Below are positions 1 through 9,346 of a stretch of DNA of 64,000 nt, one piece after another. Source of the stretch: Betaproteobacteria bacterium (GTDB lineage Bacteria; Pseudomonadota; Gammaproteobacteria; Burkholderiales; Casimicrobiaceae); contig JACPUX010000077.1 in the NCBI GenBank assembly GCA_016192065.1, forward strand, positions 90,639 through 154,638, written 5' to 3'. Position 1 is the first letter of the stretch. Each line of letters starts with the position of its first letter. Position numbers and translations under genes: made by a program. The notes beneath the pieces were generated by a model that searched no databases, was not told the DNA's origin, and saw nothing but the letters and a program-made list of their open reading frames with translations.

Positions 1-327
1 CCGGCGCGACTGTGCGGCGAGGCGCACATTCTCGAATACGCTGAAGGGCATGAACACATTGCTGCGCTGGTAGCTGCGGCCAATGCCCGCCAGTGAACGC
101 TGGTGCGAGGCGAGCCCGGTGATGTCGCGCCCCTCGAACAGGATGCGCCCCGCACTGGGCGCCAAATCTCCAGAGAGCAAATTGATGCAGGTCGACTTGC
201 CGGCGCCGTTGGGTCCGACCAGGGCGTGCAATTCACCCCGCTTCAGGCTCAGGGAAACGTCCTGGTTGGCCGTCAGGCCGCCGAACCGCCGCGTGAGCCC
301 TTCGGCCCGGAGCAGGGCGTCACTCAT
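1..327 (-). CDS. livG: Branched-chain-type ABC transporter ATP-binding protein (LivG-like), partial
   Basis: This is the N-terminal part of an ABC ATPase; its 3' portion lies before the window start. Translation from the ATG at 325-327 begins MSDALLRAEGLTRRFGG and contains an intact Walker A motif, GPNGAGKST, followed by the typical LivG segments for the Q-loop region (GIGRSYQ). It overlaps the livM stop by 8 nt, so it is the fourth visible gene of a livK-H-M-G operon. A livF gene is expected further left. Given the neighbouring benzoate-CoA ligase, the importer probably takes up benzoate or a related aromatic acid rather than leucine; this is inferred from context only. Confidence 0.9.
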   Translation of the reverse strand, partial: MSDALLRAEGLTRRFGGLTANQDVSLSLKRGELHALVGPNGAGKSTCINLLSGDLAPSAGRILFEGRDITGLASHQRSLAGIGRSYQRSNVFMPFSVFENVRLAAQSRR

Positions 328-1285
328 CGGCGCTCTCCCGCGGTTTGCGCTTGAGGCGCGCCGGCAAAGCCGAAATTCCGCCGGGCAGGAAAAGCACCGC
401 GCCGACGATCACCGCGCCCATGAGCAATTGCCAATGCTTGGTCCAGGCGGCAAAGAACTCCTGCATGGCCACGAAGGCGAAGGCCCCCGCCACCGCGCCG
501 CCGAAATTGCCCATGCCGCCCAGAATGACCATCAGGAGCACGTTGCCCGACTGATGCCAGGACAAATACTCGGGCGTGACGAAGCCATACAACGCGCCGT
601 AGAGATATCCCGCCACGCCGGCCAGCGCCCCGGCCACGGCGAAAGCGGCGAGCTTGTAGCGGTAGGTCGCGTAGCCCATGGCCAGCATGCGCGACTCGTT
701 GTCGCGGATGCCTTGCAGGATGCTGCCGAAAGACGACTCCTTGAGCCGGCGCAGCCCGCCATAGACAGCGAGGGCGCAGACCAGAATGAAGAAGTACAGC
801 GCCTTGGGCTGATCGAGATCGAAGGGCGTCCAGCCGGCGATCGCCGCGCTAGGCTTGAAATTGACGTAGATGCCGTCGGAGCCCCCGCCCAGATCGGTGT
901 CATGAAAGATGTAGTAGGCCATCTGGGCAAACGCCAGGGTCACCATGATGAAATAGATGCCCCGGGTGCGCAGCACGAAGAACCCCACCAAGAGCGCCAC
1001 CAGCCCGGCGACCAGCACCGCCACGGGCAGGCTGAGCCAGAGGTTGGCGGCCTGGTATTTGGGGGTCAGCAGGGCCAGCACATAGGCCGCCACGCCGAAG
1101 TAGGCGGCGTGCCCGAAGCTCACCAGGCCGGTGACCCCCACCAGAAGGTCGAGGCTCATGGCGAAAATGGCGAGGATCAGGCCCTTGGCCACGAGCTCGG
1201 TGTAAAAAGCCGAGCCGACGAACGGAAACGCCAGCACCAGGGCGAGCACCAAGAGCTTGAGGAAGGTGTTGAAGGAGGCGGACAT
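320..1285 (-). CDS. livM: Branched-chain-type ABC transporter permease LivM
   Basis: A 321-residue inner-membrane permease of the LivM family with about eight to ten hydrophobic segments. The conserved LivM stretch GVTGLVSFGHAAYFGVAAY is visible near residue 55, and the EAA-like region GIRDNESRMLAMGY near residue 200 contacts the ATPase. The start codon overlaps the livH stop in an ATGA arrangement, which indicates translational coupling. The length is normal for the family. It should pair with LivH to form the channel of the importer whose binding protein is encoded at 2230-3438. Substrate is inferred to be an aromatic acid because of the box genes next door. Confidence 0.93.
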   Translation of the reverse strand: MSASFNTFLKLLVLALVLAFPFVGSAFYTELVAKGLILAIFAMSLDLLVGVTGLVSFGHAAYFGVAAYVLALLTPKYQAANLWLSLPVAVLVAGLVALLVGFFVLRTRGIYFIMVTLAFAQMAYYIFHDTDLGGGSDGIYVNFKPSAAIAGWTPFDLDQPKALYFFILVCALAVYGGLRRLKESSFGSILQGIRDNESRMLAMGYATYRYKLAAFAVAGALAGVAGYLYGALYGFVTPEYLSWHQSGNVLLMVILGGMGNFGGAVAGAFAFVAMQEFFAAWTKHWQLLMGAVIVGAVLFLPGGISALPARLKRKPRESADE

Positions 1286-2148
1286 CAGCTTTTGAAGATC
1301 CCTTCCGGGCGCCACAGCAGCACCGCCGCCATCACCAGGTAGACCGCCAGCCCCGCGTAATCGGGCACCAAAACCTTGCCGAAGGTGTCGGCGAAACCGA
1401 TCACCAGCGCCGCCACCAGCGCGCCCCAGACCGAGCCGATGCCGCCGATCACCACGATCACGAAGGAGAGGATCAGTACTTGGTTGCCCATGCCCGGAAA
1501 CACCGAGGACACCGGCGCGGCGATCATGCCGGCGAAGGCGGCCAAGGTCACGCCCAGCGCGAACACCACGAGATAGATGCGATTGATGTCGATGCCCAGC
1601 GCCTCGACCATATCGCGGTCGTGATTGCCGGCGCGAATCATCATGCCGATGCGGGTGCGGTGAATGAGAATGTAGAGCCCGATCGCCAAGAGCACGCACA
1701 CCGCGGAAATCACCAGCCGATACACCGGATAGGAGAGCGTGTCGGAGAGCTTGATCGAGGCCGAGAAGATCGCCGGCACGGCCACGCCGTGTACGTCGTC
1801 ACCCAAGGCGAGCGAACGCAGTTCCTCGAAGACCAGGATCAGCCCGTAGGTGAGCAAGACCTGTTCGAGATGATTGCGCTTGTAGAGGTGGCGAAACAGC
1901 GCCCACTCCAGCAGCGCGCCCAGCAGCGCGGCCAGCGGAATCCCCAGCAGCAGCGCGGTAAACAGATTGCCGGTCTGGGCCACCAGGGCGAAGGCCAGAT
2001 ACGCCCCGATCATATAGAAACTTCCGTGCGCCAGATTGATCACGCCCATGATGCCGAAAATGAGCGTCAGGCCGCTGGCCACTAGGAACAGCAGCAAGCC
2101 GTACTGCACGGCGTTGAGGGTCTGAATCAGGAAAGAAACGAAATCCAT
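1285..2148 (-). CDS. livH: Branched-chain-type ABC transporter permease LivH
   Basis: A 287-residue hydrophobic permease with the LivH signature GIMGVINLAHGSFYMIGAY near residue 35 and a conserved C-terminal RPEGIF. The ATG at 2148 is taken as start. An in-frame GTG at 2157 would add three residues, but it lies at the foot of a strong hairpin. The gene follows livK after an 81-nt gap holding that hairpin and overlaps livM by one base. It is a membrane component of the presumed aromatic-acid importer. Confidence 0.93.
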   Translation of the reverse strand: MDFVSFLIQTLNAVQYGLLLFLVASGLTLIFGIMGVINLAHGSFYMIGAYLAFALVAQTGNLFTALLLGIPLAALLGALLEWALFRHLYKRNHLEQVLLTYGLILVFEELRSLALGDDVHGVAVPAIFSASIKLSDTLSYPVYRLVISAVCVLLAIGLYILIHRTRIGMMIRAGNHDRDMVEALGIDINRIYLVVFALGVTLAAFAGMIAAPVSSVFPGMGNQVLILSFVIVVIGGIGSVWGALVAALVIGFADTFGKVLVPDYAGLAVYLVMAAVLLWRPEGIFKS

Positions 2149-2156
2149 GCGCGCCA

Positions 2157-2189
2157 CGACCCCGCCGCCCGAACCGGACGGCGGGGTCG
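2157..2189 (-). repeat. Perfect 11-bp inverted repeat between livK and livH
   Basis: The arms CGACCCCGCCG (2157-2167) and CGGCGGGGTCG (2179-2189) are perfectly complementary around an 11-nt loop. No T-tract follows on the minus strand, so it is not a classical terminator. In other binding-protein operons such a stem-loop after the binding-protein gene protects the upstream message from 3' decay and gives more binding protein than permease. That role is inferred here. Confidence 0.7.
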
Positions 2190-2229
2190 TTCCCGTGGTG
2201 ATGAAGCGATGCGGGGAGTTGACCTGGCC

Positions 2230-3438
2230 TTACATCTTGCAGCCGCGAGCCGGGTCGGCCAAGGCCTTGGAAACTACCGACACCACTTTGTTCTCCTTGC
2301 CCTCGGCTTTGCGCAGATAAATGTCTTGTACGGGGTTATGCGCTTTAGACAAGGTGAAAGCGCCGCGCGGGCTGTCAATCCGCGCCGCTTCCATGGCCTT
2401 GACCAGCTCGGCGCGCTTGCTGACATCGCCCTTGACGGCGCTCAGCCCGGTGGCCAGAAGCTGGGCGGCATCGTACCCCTGCACCGCATAGACATCGGGC
2501 GCGGCCTTGTAGGCCTTGGCGTAGCCGGCGCGAAAGGCCTGGTCCTTGGCGTTGGTGAGACCATCGGCGTAGTGCAGCGTGGTCAGCAGGCCCTGACCCG
2601 CATCGCCCATGGCTTCGAGCGTGCCATCGGTAAGGAAGCCCGGGGCATAGAGCGGAATGCTCGCCCGCAGGCCCGCCGCACCATAGTCCTTGACGAACTT
2701 GGCCGCCCCGCCGCCGGCGAAGAAAACGAATACCGCGTCGGGTTTGAGCGCCGCGATTTCAGTGAGGAAGGGCTGAAACTCGACGTTAGGGAAAGGCAGG
2801 GTCATTTCCTTCACCACTTTGCCGCCAGCCTTTTCGAAGGCTTCGGCGAAGGCATCGGTCATTTGCTTCCCGGCGGCGTATTTCCAGGTCAGCGTGACCA
2901 CCTTGCGGGCGCGTTTTTCGTAGACCACCGGCCCCATGGCGTAGGCAGACTGCCAGTTGCTGAAGGAGGTGCGGAAGATGTTGGGCGCGCACAAGGGTCC
3001 GGTGAGTTCGTCGGCGCCAGCGTTGGGCACCACGAATAGGGTGTTATTCTCACGCGCCACCTTGGCCATGCCCATGGCCACGCCCGAATGCACGGTGCCG
3101 ACCAGCACGTCGACCTGGTCGCGTTTGACCAGCTTGTTGGTGTTCTCGGTGGCCTTGGCAGGATCCGATTCATCGTCGACCACGAAATATTCGATGTCGC
3201 GGCCGCCCAGTTTGCCGCCGCTCTCCTCGACGTAGAGCTTGAAGCCATTGGTCACGGCATTGCCCAAGGCGGCATAGGTACCGGTGTAGGGCAGCATCAG
3301 GCCGATCTTGATCTTTCCGGATTGGGCCTGGGCGTTGCCCAGAGGCAAGAGCGCGGCGCAGGCAAGCGCCGTGGCCACGGTGGCAGTTCGCGTCCAGATC
3401 GAACCGGGGCTGGTGATTTTGGGGCTGTAACTGTTCAT
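2230..3438 (-). CDS. livK: Branched-chain-type ABC transporter substrate-binding protein LivK
   Basis: A 402-residue periplasmic binding protein of the Peripla_BP_6 family. The ATG at 3438 is chosen because AGGAGG lies seven bases upstream; an in-frame ATG at 3444 would leave only one base of spacing. The N-terminus is a signal peptide with a hydrophobic core (TVATALACAALLPLG) and an AQA cleavage region. The mature protein starts with KIKIGLMLPYTGTYAALGN, typical for this family. It is the first gene of livKHMG. The substrate is probably benzoate or a similar aromatic acid, from its position in the box cluster; this is not provable from sequence. Confidence 0.92.
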   Translation of the reverse strand: MNSYSPKITSPGSIWTRTATVATALACAALLPLGNAQAQSGKIKIGLMLPYTGTYAALGNAVTNGFKLYVEESGGKLGGRDIEYFVVDDESDPAKATENTNKLVKRDQVDVLVGTVHSGVAMGMAKVARENNTLFVVPNAGADELTGPLCAPNIFRTSFSNWQSAYAMGPVVYEKRARKVVTLTWKYAAGKQMTDAFAEAFEKAGGKVVKEMTLPFPNVEFQPFLTEIAALKPDAVFVFFAGGGAAKFVKDYGAAGLRASIPLYAPGFLTDGTLEAMGDAGQGLLTTLHYADGLTNAKDQAFRAGYAKAYKAAPDVYAVQGYDAAQLLATGLSAVKGDVSKRAELVKAMEAARIDSPRGAFTLSKAHNPVQDIYLRKAEGKENKVVSVVSKALADPARGCKM

Positions 3439-3576
3439 CTTCATACCTCCTGTGGGAAAAATCTCCGTGGCGAAAACCGCCTTGATCCTCGCCGCGGTCC
3501 AGTCTTGCAAAGAGCGGCCATGACAGCACTTCCACCCGGCGACGTCAAGCCGACTCCAGGCCGCGGGAGAAGAGCT

Positions 3577-4701
3577 TCAATACACCAACTGACACTCGCG
3601 TCCGATGATGCTCAAGTCGACGAAGCTCGAACCGGTGTGCTTCGATTCCGAAAAATCGACCACGAACCCACCCAGATCGAAATTGCGCAAGCCGTCCAGG
3701 GCACGCATCAGGCGGGCGCGGTTGGGCGCGTTGCCGGCGCGGCGCAGCCCCTCGACCAAAACCCTGGCGGCAACATATGCTTCGAATTGCATCAGGGAGG
3801 GTTTGGCGCCCTGCTCACCATAACGAGCTAGGTCGTCGAGGTACTCGCGCACGATCCGCAAGCCCCGGTTGCGAATGTTGGGAAACACCTGCGCCAGGCC
3901 CACGCCACGGGCTTTTTCCGGCGTGGCCACGGCGCAAATGGTGTCGGCGTTGCCATAGGACAGCGTATTGATCGGCGCGCGCATCCCGTGGTCGCGGGCG
4001 GCGGCGACAAACTCGCCGGCCCGCCTGGCCGGGCTGATGAGCAGCACCAGGTCGGCATTGGCACTAGCGATCTGCGCAAAACTGGCGGCGATCGATTCCG
4101 GCCCGGTGAGTCCGATGGCGGCGCGCGCCGCCGGCGCCAGCCCATGCTGCTGGAGGATGCCTTCGACGAGGGCGAGTCCCGATTTTCCGAACGGGATGTC
4201 CACGTACACCACGGCGACGCGCCGCAAGCCGACACTGAGCGAATGCTCGATGATCTTGCGGTATTGGTCGAGATCCCCGGCGCGCACGTGATAGAGGTGG
4301 GGATGGTGAGGTTTGCGGAAGGGCTCGGCGCCAGGCACCACGCCGATCACCGGCATGCCCACCCCTTCGAGGATCTTTTCGGCCAGGAGCCGAGTGAGCG
4401 CCGGTGAACCCACCGGCATGATCAATGCCAGCGCTTCGCTACGCCCGAGGCGCTGCACTTCGGCGACGGTTCGCAGCGGGTTGTATTCGTCGTCCCGAGT
4501 CTCGAGTGCGATCTTCTGCCCATGCACCCCGCCCAGGGCATTCGCCGCGGCCAATGCAATGCGGATGCCGCTGTTGTAGGCGACGCCCTCGACGCCGATC
4601 GGCCCGCTCATCGGAACCACCTGCGCCACCAGCAAATCGGCGCGCGCGCTGGCGGCAAACAGGGCCAAAGCGACCACCGACAACCACTTCTTGCTTGTCA
4701 T
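3577..4701 (-). CDS. Periplasmic ligand-binding protein (Peripla_BP_6 family), second copy
   Basis: A 374-residue secreted binding protein with a short signal peptide (LSVVALALFAASARA) and the fold-typical start LLVAQVVPMSGPIG. It shares the LivK fold but is clearly diverged from the livK product at 2230-3438, so it is not a recent duplicate. AGGAGG is directly before the ATG. The gene lies between a two-component system and livK, all on the same strand. It may feed the ABC importer with a second ligand. Alternatively it may act as the periplasmic sensing partner of the histidine kinase at 4822-6159, as binding proteins do in TctC-TctDE-like systems. The sequence alone does not decide between these roles. 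Confidence 0.8.
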   Translation of the reverse strand: MTSKKWLSVVALALFAASARADLLVAQVVPMSGPIGVEGVAYNSGIRIALAAANALGGVHGQKIALETRDDEYNPLRTVAEVQRLGRSEALALIMPVGSPALTRLLAEKILEGVGMPVIGVVPGAEPFRKPHHPHLYHVRAGDLDQYRKIIEHSLSVGLRRVAVVYVDIPFGKSGLALVEGILQQHGLAPAARAAIGLTGPESIAASFAQIASANADLVLLISPARRAGEFVAAARDHGMRAPINTLSYGNADTICAVATPEKARGVGLAQVFPNIRNRGLRIVREYLDDLARYGEQGAKPSLMQFEAYVAARVLVEGLRRAGNAPNRARLMRALDGLRNFDLGGFVVDFSESKHTGSSFVDLSIIGRECQLVY

Positions 4702-4821
4702 CCTCCTCGCTCCTCAAGCTTCGTTCCGCTCGTCGTTCCGGCGGACTGCTGTCATCTTGGAGGCGAGTGTAGGAGGCGGCGCGTGAAATCGGCGTAACGT
4801 GTTTGTGAAGAGTTCGTCAAA

Positions 4822-6159
4822 TCACGGCGCCAACCTGAGCAATACCCGGGTTCCCCCTTCCCGCCGCGGTTCGATGCCGATCGACCAGCCCAACTGGTCG
4901 CAAATGCGCTTGACGATTGCCAGGCCGAGGCCGAAGCCTTCACCGCTGTGGGAATCGCCCCGGCGAAAACGACGGAACAGCTCGGGCATCCGACCGGGGT
5001 CCATGCCCTGCCCGGTATCCTCGATCTCCAGCCCCCCCGTGCTGGCGGCCAGGCGGATGCTGCCCCGTTCGGTGTAGCGCACGGCATTGCCCAGCAAATT
5101 GGCGAGCACGACCAAGAGCGCGTTGCGCGGAGCGCTGATGATGAGGCCACCGGGCACCGCCAGCTCCAGCGCCAACCCCTTGGCCACGGCGCGCTCGCGC
5201 ACCGATTCGAGGGCTTGTTCGGCGCATTCCCGCAAGTCGATGGCGTCGCGCTCGCCACCGTCCTGTTCGCGCGCCAACAGCAAGAAAACATTGACCAGGC
5301 CCGACAGCCGCGCCGATGCACGCGCGATGCGCTCGACTCGCTCGTGCGCCTTGGCCGGGAGACCCTCCTCCAAGAGCAGCTCGCTGCTGGTCTGGATCGA
5401 GGTCAAGGGCGTGCGCAATTCGTGGCTGACGTCGGCGGTGAACGCTCGCTCGCGCGCCAGCAGGCGTGCGGTGCGCTGGTGATAATCGTCGAACGCGGCG
5501 GCCAGCTCCGCCACTTCGCGCTCATGGTAGTTGCCCCGCAGGGGTTGGTCGGCGACGGCGTTGTCGAGCCTGGCCACCCGTTGGGACAGATCAACGATCT
5601 GGCGGGTGAGCCGGCCCGACAGCCACAGGCCGGCCAGCACGGTGAAGAGCGCGGTGAGGGCCGCGCTGAGCAGCAAGGCCCAGGTGAATTTGAGCGCCCG
5701 CTCCTGATGCAGGGCTACCGAATAGGCGGCATAGAACCGGGCATTGCCGATTTCGCGCACGCCCACGCGGTAGCGATTGTCGCCCGAGTGGACATCATGA
5801 AAACCCGGTTCGAGTTCACGCAACTCGCCCGGCAGCGACACCCGCTCGCCGGGGTTACGTGCTACATAGCCCTGCACCAGCCAGTTGGCGCGAAACCACT
5901 TGCGCAACGACGAGGCCTCGGTGTCGGGTCGCACGTCGTGGTGGGGCAGGCTGCGGTAGGGCATACCCTCGATGATGCCCCGGCGTTCATACTGCTGCAG
6001 GACTTCTTCGAGTTCATCGGCGACGATCTGGTCGATCAACTGCGCTTCTTGGTGGCGGTTCATCAAGTGAATGGCCACTGCGTGCGAGAGCACGAGCAAG
6101 AGCCCGGCGAGGGCGAAGGTGGTGGCGAACTTGAGCTTGAGACTACGCCTGAGGGGCAT
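4822..6159 (-). CDS. Two-component sensor histidine kinase
   Basis: A 445-residue membrane kinase. There are two transmembrane segments (about residues 12-32 and 158-182) flanking a periplasmic region of about 125 residues. Then come a HAMP-like linker, a HisKA box with the phosphoacceptor H246 in SHELRTPLTS, and an HATPase domain with the N-box NLLGNAVRYTE, the G1 motif DTGQGM and the G2 motif GFGLGL. The ATG at 6159 overlaps the response-regulator stop by 17 nt; an ATG at 6189 would add ten residues. The pair sits between bclA and the transport genes, so it may sense an aromatic acid, possibly through the binding protein at 3577-4701. That is an inference. Confidence 0.88.
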   Translation of the reverse strand: MPLRRSLKLKFATTFALAGLLLVLSHAVAIHLMNRHQEAQLIDQIVADELEEVLQQYERRGIIEGMPYRSLPHHDVRPDTEASSLRKWFRANWLVQGYVARNPGERVSLPGELRELEPGFHDVHSGDNRYRVGVREIGNARFYAAYSVALHQERALKFTWALLLSAALTALFTVLAGLWLSGRLTRQIVDLSQRVARLDNAVADQPLRGNYHEREVAELAAAFDDYHQRTARLLARERAFTADVSHELRTPLTSIQTSSELLLEEGLPAKAHERVERIARASARLSGLVNVFLLLAREQDGGERDAIDLRECAEQALESVRERAVAKGLALELAVPGGLIISAPRNALLVVLANLLGNAVRYTERGSIRLAASTGGLEIEDTGQGMDPGRMPELFRRFRRGDSHSGEGFGLGLAIVKRICDQLGWSIGIEPRREGGTRVLLRLAP

Positions 6160-6832
6160 GGGGCGGCGCAAAACGGTAGCCGATGCCATGCACCGTTTCG
6201 ATCGGCGACAGCCCGCGCGAATCGGTAAGCGCTCGGCGCAGCATGTGCATGTGGCTTCTCAAGGTATCGCTCACCAATTGCTCACCGCCCCAGACGACGT
6301 GTTCGAGTTCGGCGCGGGTATGCACACGGTTGGGTGCGCGGCACAGGGTTTCCAGGAGCCGCAGGCACTTGCGCGACAGATGCACGGCGCGCCCCTCCAC
6401 CGTGACCGCCAGGTTGGCGGGATCGAAGACGACGCGGTCGAAGACCAGTTTGGAATCCACCACGCGCCCGCAACGCCGCGCCACCAGCGACTTGAGCCGG
6501 GCCTCGACTTCGCGCAAGGCGAAGGGTTTGACCAGGTAGTCGTCGGCGCCGCACTCGAAAGCGGCGAGCTTGTCTTCGAGGATATCGCGCGCAGTGAGGA
6601 TCAGCACCGGCACATCGCGCCGCGCTTCACCGCGCAGCTTCTTGCACAGGCACATGCCATCCAAGCCCGGCAGGCCAAGGTCGAGGATGATGGCGTCGAA
6701 ATCGTCGGCCACGGCGCGATAGAAGCCGGTGACCCCGTCGTGAGCAAAGTCGGCGAGGTGGCCACGGCTTTCCAGGAAGTCGCCCAGGTTGCCGGCGATG
6801 TCCGGGTCGTCTTCGATGATCAGGACGCGCAT
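6143..6832 (-). CDS. OmpR-family response regulator
   Basis: A 229-residue regulator with an N-terminal receiver domain and a C-terminal winged-helix domain. The acidic pocket is seen as IIEDDPD, the phosphorylated aspartate is D51 in LDLGLPGLDG, and the switch lysine is in LVKPFA. The DNA-binding half ends with VHGIGYRFA, the usual OmpR-type wing. It is translationally coupled to the downstream histidine kinase. The start lies 54 nt after the bclA stop, so co-transcription with bclA is possible. Likely targets are the transport genes that follow. Confidence 0.9.
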   Translation of the reverse strand: MRVLIIEDDPDIAGNLGDFLESRGHLADFAHDGVTGFYRAVADDFDAIILDLGLPGLDGMCLCKKLRGEARRDVPVLILTARDILEDKLAAFECGADDYLVKPFALREVEARLKSLVARRCGRVVDSKLVFDRVVFDPANLAVTVEGRAVHLSRKCLRLLETLCRAPNRVHTRAELEHVVWGGEQLVSDTLRSHMHMLRRALTDSRGLSPIETVHGIGYRFAPPHAPQA

Positions 6833-6886
6833 GGCGGTAACGGCGCGTTGGTCAAGCGCTGACGCCTCAGGTTCATGGGCCGGCTC

Positions 6887-8461
6887 CTAGCGCAGCTTGA
6901 AGCGCTGAATCTTGCCCGTGGCCGTCTTGGGTAACTCGGCCACGAACTCCAGCCAGCGCGGATATTTGTAGGGCGCGAGTTGGTCCTTGACCTGGCGCTT
7001 GATCTCGTTCGCCAGGGCTTCGGAGCCTTGTTGCCCGGCCTTCAAGACTACGAAAGCGGCTGGCTTGATCAGGCGGTTCTCGTCTTCCTTGCCGACCACC
7101 GCCGCTTCCAGCACCGCCGGATGCGTGATCAGCGCCGCCTCGACTTCCGCGGGCGAGACATAGATCCCTCCCACCTTGAGCATGTCGTCGCTCCGGCCGG
7201 CGTAAACGTAGTAGCCCTCGGCGTTCAGGGTGTACTTGTCGCCACTCTTGGTCCACCAGCCTTGAAAGGTGTTGCGGCTCTTCTCGCGGTTGTTCCAGTA
7301 CATCGCCGCCGAGCTTGGGCCCATCACCTGCAGTTCGCCGATTTCGCCCTGGGCCACGGGCTGGCCGGCATCGTCCACGAGACGGATTTCATAACCCGGC
7401 ACGGGCTTGCCGGTGGTTCCGTAGCGCACTTCCCCGACCCGGTTGGAAAGGTAGATATGCAGCATCTCGGTGGAACCGATGCCATCGAGAATATCGATGC
7501 CATATTTTTGCACCCAACGCTTGCCAAGATCCTCCGGCAGGGGCTCTCCCGCCGAGGTGCAGCGGCGCAGATTGAGCGCCTCGCGGGGCGGGGCGTCAGG
7601 CGCGGCCAGCAGTGCGGCATAGAGCGTGGGCACCCCATAGAAAATCGTGGGACGTTGTTCGGTCAGGCGCTTGAATACTGAGGCTGGCGTGGGCCGCTCG
7701 GCCATGAGCACGACCGTCGCTCCGACCGCGAGCGGAAAGGACAAGCCGTTGCCCAGGCCGTAAGCGAAGAAGAGCTTGGCCGCGGAAAACACCAGATCGT
7801 GTTCGGTGATGCCCAAGACCGGTTGGCCATAGAGCTCGGCGGTATAGATCAGACTCGATTGCAGATGCACCGTACCCTTGGGCGCGCCGGTCGAGCCCGA
7901 GGAATAAAGCCAGAACGCCGCATCGTCGCAGGTGGTGTCGCAGGTCTCGTGCTCGGGCGAGGCAGCGGCTACGAGCTTGGCGAAGGCGAGCTTGCCGGCG
8001 ACCTCTTCGCCGGCGATGACGATGTTCTTGAGCGTGGGGATGGTCGTGACGATGCCGGCGAAAGTGGGCCACAAAGCGCTCGATACCACCAGAGTGGTGG
8101 CACGGCTGTCTTTCAGCATGTAGGCGTAATCGTTGGCCGTGAGCAGCGTGTTGACTGGCACGGCGATGGCACCGGCCCTGATGGTGCCTAGGAACGCCAC
8201 CGGGAAATCAATGGTATCGAGCATGCACATGAATACCCGCTCTTCGCGGCGCACGCCCAGCGCCGCCAGGGCGTTGGCCCAGCGGCCTGTCTTTTCGGCC
8301 AATTGGCCGTAGCTGCAACTGCCCTGGTCGTCGAGGTAGGCGGTCTTGTCCGCCCGCCCGGCGGCAAGGTTGCGCTGCAAGAGATCAAACGCAGCATTGT
8401 AGGTGCGCGGAATCGTCAGTCGCGGGGGGCTCACGCTCTGGTCGGCCCGGGAGAGTTCCAT
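6887..8461 (-). CDS. bclA: Benzoate-CoA ligase
   Basis: A 524-residue ANL-superfamily ligase that activates benzoate with ATP and CoA to benzoyl-CoA, the entry step of the box pathway (EC 6.2.1.25). The phosphate-binding loop YSSGSTGAPKGTVH is near residue 190, the A5-like motif GIGSTEMLHIYLSN near 335, and the catalytic lysine in PKTATGKIQRFKLR at the extreme C-terminus. Length and motifs match bacterial benzoate-CoA ligases. Position directly beside boxR-boxC-boxB-boxA supports benzoate over other aromatic acids, although BclA enzymes often accept fluorobenzoates and aminobenzoate too. It follows the DUF4863 gene on the minus strand after a 54-nt gap. Confidence 0.93.
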   Translation of the reverse strand: MELSRADQSVSPPRLTIPRTYNAAFDLLQRNLAAGRADKTAYLDDQGSCSYGQLAEKTGRWANALAALGVRREERVFMCMLDTIDFPVAFLGTIRAGAIAVPVNTLLTANDYAYMLKDSRATTLVVSSALWPTFAGIVTTIPTLKNIVIAGEEVAGKLAFAKLVAAASPEHETCDTTCDDAAFWLYSSGSTGAPKGTVHLQSSLIYTAELYGQPVLGITEHDLVFSAAKLFFAYGLGNGLSFPLAVGATVVLMAERPTPASVFKRLTEQRPTIFYGVPTLYAALLAAPDAPPREALNLRRCTSAGEPLPEDLGKRWVQKYGIDILDGIGSTEMLHIYLSNRVGEVRYGTTGKPVPGYEIRLVDDAGQPVAQGEIGELQVMGPSSAAMYWNNREKSRNTFQGWWTKSGDKYTLNAEGYYVYAGRSDDMLKVGGIYVSPAEVEAALITHPAVLEAAVVGKEDENRLIKPAAFVVLKAGQQGSEALANEIKRQVKDQLAPYKYPRWLEFVAELPKTATGKIQRFKLR

Positions 8462-8515
8462 CCTTTTCCTCCAAACGCTTTTCAGTGATCGGTGGCGCGG
8501 CGGCGGCCACGCGAC

Positions 8516-8977
8516 TCAAGCAAAAACGATTTCGCCATCGGGCAGCAAATAGAGTACCCATGCCCGACCGCCGGTGACCGTGGGTCGGTGTGTGGTGCCT
8601 GGCCCATAGACCAGCCAGCCGGCGCCCCGCCCGTCGAATTGGGCGCCGGCAACGCGCGGCATGATCAAGTCGATCTCCCCCTTGGGATGGGTGTGCCGCG
8701 GCCCGGCGATCGGCTTCATATCCACCACGTCCACGCTGAATCCCTGCGTGGCGGGGCTAGGCTTGATCACCCGGCCATAGCGAATACCGCCGCCTTCATA
8801 CTTGCACATCCAACCCTCAGTCATGGCTTCGCCACAGGCCTGCACGATGTTTTGCACGACGTCCCCGCCAGCGGGGTAACGGCTGTTCAAAGTTTCTTCC
8901 AAGGCGGCATCAAGTGGGCGACCGGCAAGGGTGGCGGTGATGCCGGCAAGCAGACCTTGAAATGCTTCCGGTGACAT
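8516..8977 (-). CDS. DUF4863 family protein, box-cluster associated
   Basis: A 153-residue protein of the DUF4863 family, some members of which are described as 4-hydroxylaminobenzoate lyases. The C-terminal half carries a cupin-like histidine pattern (GPRHTHPKGEID, then GPGTTHRPTV) that suggests a metal site. The ATG at 8977 has AGGAGGAG eight bases upstream, so earlier in-frame ATGs were not used. It is the first gene of the minus-strand arm and is transcribed from the divergent control region shared with boxR. Its role in benzoate metabolism is unknown; adjacency is the main clue. Confidence 0.75.
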   Translation of the reverse strand: MSPEAFQGLLAGITATLAGRPLDAALEETLNSRYPAGGDVVQNIVQACGEAMTEGWMCKYEGGGIRYGRVIKPSPATQGFSVDVVDMKPIAGPRHTHPKGEIDLIMPRVAGAQFDGRGAGWLVYGPGTTHRPTVTGGRAWVLYLLPDGEIVFA

Positions 8978-9096
8978 CTCTAACTCCTCCTGGCGTTCGG
9001 CGCCGGTCCCGGCTCTTGGCCGAATTCCCGCCGATTCGCGACTTCCTTCGGGGCCGCGCTCGGGTGCGAGCACAGCGCATGGGCAGGCGCTAATGA

Positions 9097-9110
9097 TGCA
9101 TTTTGCTGCG
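9097..9110 (+). promoter_or_regulatory. BoxR/BzdR-type operator box a
   Basis: The sequence TGCATTTTGCTGCG fits TGCA-N6-TGCA with one base changed. The BzdR repressor of anaerobic benzoate degradation is known to bind TGCA-N6-TGCA repeats, and BoxR is its aerobic paralogue. This box lies 120 bp upstream of the DUF4863 start, on the leftward-promoter side of the intergenic region. Confidence 0.6.
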
Positions 9111-9149
9111 ATCGGGCACAAGCGAGGTCGTTTCGCGAGGCTTTGGCTA

Positions 9150-9163
9150 TGCATTATTCTGCG
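9150..9163 (+). promoter_or_regulatory. BoxR/BzdR-type operator box b
   Basis: The sequence TGCATTATTCTGCG has the TGCA-N6-TGCR pattern, with the same N6 as box c. Read leftward it contains AATAAT (9153-9158), a possible -10. A weak TTGCAT -35 lies 17 bp further right (9176-9181), so this box may cover the leftward promoter of the DUF4863-bclA operon. Confidence 0.6.
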
Positions 9164-9346
9164 TAACGGGAGGCCATGCAACACCGAGCGTGGCTGGCAC
9201 CCCGCTGAGCAGACGCTGATCGATTCTGGACTCGTCATTCCGGCGAAGTCATTAACCATGACAATTCAATGAACTGGGCACCGGCGTTCGCCCCTGCGCC
9301 GAACGTGAGCAGTGCTCCTCGATCTGCCGGCGCCCAGCACTGGGTC